Shown here piece after piece: positions 7,665-8,872 of a DNA stretch of 8,872 nt. The position numbers were made by a program, and so were the translations under genes. The DNA is from Crocinitomicaceae bacterium (GTDB taxonomy: Bacteria; Bacteroidota; Bacteroidia; Flavobacteriales_D; Crocinitomicaceae): the NCBI GenBank assembly GCA_003512365.1, contig DORI01000255.1, forward strand, positions 1 through 8,872. Direction: 5' to 3'. Below the pieces are notes generated by a model that saw nothing but the letters and a program-made list of their open reading frames with translations, was not told the origin of the DNA and made no database searches. How positions within the stretch are numbered: the first letter of the stretch is position 1; each line of letters begins with the position of its first letter.

Positions 7665-7699
7665 AAAGGTTGTCACAAAGGACAACCTTTAATTTTTTT
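7665..7699 (+). terminator. Rho-independent terminator, probably bidirectional
   Basis: A perfect 10-base-pair inverted repeat, AAAGGTTGTC (7665-7674) with GACAACCTTT (7681-7690), encloses a 6-base loop. It is followed after AA by seven T residues (7693-7699), the classic intrinsic terminator layout for the plus-strand envelope operon ending 6 bases earlier. On the minus strand the same hairpin is followed by a T-rich stretch (complement of 7654-7664), so it can also serve the convergent nrdA gene, whose stop lies 24 bases away. Confidence 0.85.
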
Positions 7700-7714
7700 A
7701 AAGTAACGTAAATA

Positions 7715-8872
7715 CTATCCAGAACACATTTCACATCCTTCCGGATTGTCTAATGAACATGCAATGGCAGCTTGTTGTTCTTCGATAGATTGAGCCTCCG
7801 GTTGTTCCACCACGGTTTTGTCAACTGTAAACTTGATAGCATCTGTTGCTGCTTTGGTTCTCAAGTAATACATACCTGTTTTTAATCCTTTTTCCCAACC
7901 ATAGAAATGCATAGAAGTTAGTTTACCAAAGTTGGCATTTTCCATGAATATATTAAGCGATTGACTTTGACAAATGTACGCCCCCCTGTCAGCTGCTTGA
8001 TCAATGATAGCTTTCTGAGAAATTTCCCAAGCAGTTTTATATAGCTCTTTCAACCTATCAGGGATTTCGTTAATATTTTGAATAGATCCGTTCGCCGCCA
8101 TGATTTTTTGTCTCATGTCTTTATTCCACAACCCTTCTTTCACCAAATCCTTTAATAGGTGTTTATTTACGATAATAAACTCTCCAGAAAGTACTCTTCT
8201 TGTGTAAATATTAGACGTATATGGTTCGAAACATTCGTTATTACCAAGTATTTGAGCAGTTGAGGCAGTTGGCATTGGTGCTAAAAGCAGGGAATTTCTT
8301 ACACCGTGAGCTTTAACTTCTTCCTTCAACACATCCCATTCCCATCTAGAGGTTGGTGTTACTCCCCACATATCAAATTGGAAAATTCCTTTTGAAACCG
8401 GAGAACCTTCAAATGTGGCATATGCTCCTTGTTCTTTCGCCAAATCTTTAGAGGCTGTCATTGACGCATAGTAGATTGTTTCAAAAACTTCTCTATTCAA
8501 AGCTCGCGCTTCAGGCGATTCAAAAGGCATACCGAGCAATATAAACGCGTCTGCCAATCCTTGAACACCTAATCCAATAGGACGATGTCTCAAATTTGAA
8601 TTTTTAGCCTCTTCTACCGGGTAATAATTTTCGTCAATAATCTTGTTAAGGTTGAGGGTTGCCTGATATGTTACCTCGAAAAGTTTATTGTGGTCGAATG
8701 TACCTTCTTCCGTTACATACTTCGGTAAGGCTATTGATGCTAAATTACAAACCGCAATTTCGTCAGGAGCTGTATATTCTATAATTTCCGTGCACAAATT
8801 TGACGACTTAATAGTTCCTAAATTTTGTTGATTCGATTTTGCATTAGCTGCATCTTTATACAACATATAAGG
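7715..8872 (-). CDS. nrdA: Ribonucleoside-diphosphate reductase large (alpha) subunit, class Ia, 5'-truncated by window edge
   Basis: Partial gene: the frame stays open through the end of the window (Pro-Tyr precede the first internal Met), so 385 C-terminal residues are visible and the ATP-cone and first half of the barrel lie outside. It reduces ribonucleoside diphosphates to deoxyribonucleotides together with the radical-bearing NrdB subunit, in the cytoplasm. Numbering from the internal Met, visible hallmarks are NLC-x-E at 23-27 (the radical Cys25 with its Asn and Glu, as in E. coli Asn437-Cys439-Glu441), the redox partner Cys40 in EIAVCNLAS, the phosphate-binding loop PTASTAQ at 199-205, the radical-transfer tyrosines 333-334 in GMYYLRT, and a C-terminal tail ending GCEMCSG with Cys378 and Cys381 as the reducible pair that regenerates the active site. 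Stop codon is TAG. It converges on the plus-strand operon and shares its terminator. Confidence 0.95.
   Translation of the reverse strand, partial: PYMLYKDAANAKSNQQNLGTIKSSNLCTEIIEYTAPDEIAVCNLASIALPKYVTEEGTFDHNKLFEVTYQATLNLNKIIDENYYPVEEAKNSNLRHRPIGLGVQGLADAFILLGMPFESPEARALNREVFETIYYASMTASKDLAKEQGAYATFEGSPVSKGIFQFDMWGVTPTSRWEWDVLKEEVKAHGVRNSLLLAPMPTASTAQILGNNECFEPYTSNIYTRRVLSGEFIIVNKHLLKDLVKEGLWNKDMRQKIMAANGSIQNINEIPDRLKELYKTAWEISQKAIIDQAADRGAYICQSQSLNIFMENANFGKLTSMHFYGWEKGLKTGMYYLRTKAATDAIKFTVDKTVVEQPEAQSIEEQQAAIACSLDNPEGCEMCSG

Overview
The window looks like chromosomal DNA of a Bacteroidota bacterium, probably in the Flavobacteriia. The DNA is AT-rich, the gene starts mostly lack strong Shine-Dalgarno sequences, and the central genes belong to families typical of this phylum: a PorP/SprF-family type IX secretion outer-membrane protein followed by a TPR/PD40/OmpA-like protein. 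Genus or family cannot be fixed from this window. I see no mobile element, CRISPR array, tRNA, rRNA or integration signature.

Layout. (1) Bases 1-2461, plus strand: the 3' part of a PaaE-type FAD/2Fe-2S oxidoreductase, a complete second and more divergent PaaE-type reductase 8 bases later, and a short-chain dehydrogenase/reductase whose start overlaps the end of the second reductase. The order and overlap suggest one redox operon. It probably begins upstream of the window and may belong to a phenylacetyl-CoA epoxidase (paa) locus. (2) Bases 2503-7658, plus strand: a PorP/SprF protein, a 750-residue exported TPR/PD40/OmpA-like protein overlapping it by 19 bases, and an LtaS-type membrane sulfatase/phosphoglycerol transferase starting at TTG directly after the preceding stop. 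These three are packed as one transcription unit and all act at the cell envelope. (3) A strong inverted repeat at 7665-7690 followed by a T run closes this unit. (4) Bases 7715-8872, minus strand: the C-terminal part of the class Ia ribonucleotide reductase large subunit NrdA, converging on the same terminator.

Working together: the first group supplies electrons from NAD(P)H through FAD and a plant-type 2Fe-2S cluster to an oxygenase lying outside the window, with the dehydrogenase possibly acting on a product. The second group looks like an outer-membrane and periplasm module: a barrel, a periplasmic scaffold and an inner-membrane enzyme that modifies an envelope polymer or lipid. NrdA is ordinary housekeeping.

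Nothing here is clearly a new biological system. The points most worth a second look are the tandem reductase paralogues, the unusual domain make-up of the PD40/OmpA-like protein (altered peptidoglycan-binding Asp, extra C-terminal beta domain), and the coupling of an LtaS-like enzyme to a PorP-type pair in a presumably Gram-negative cell.
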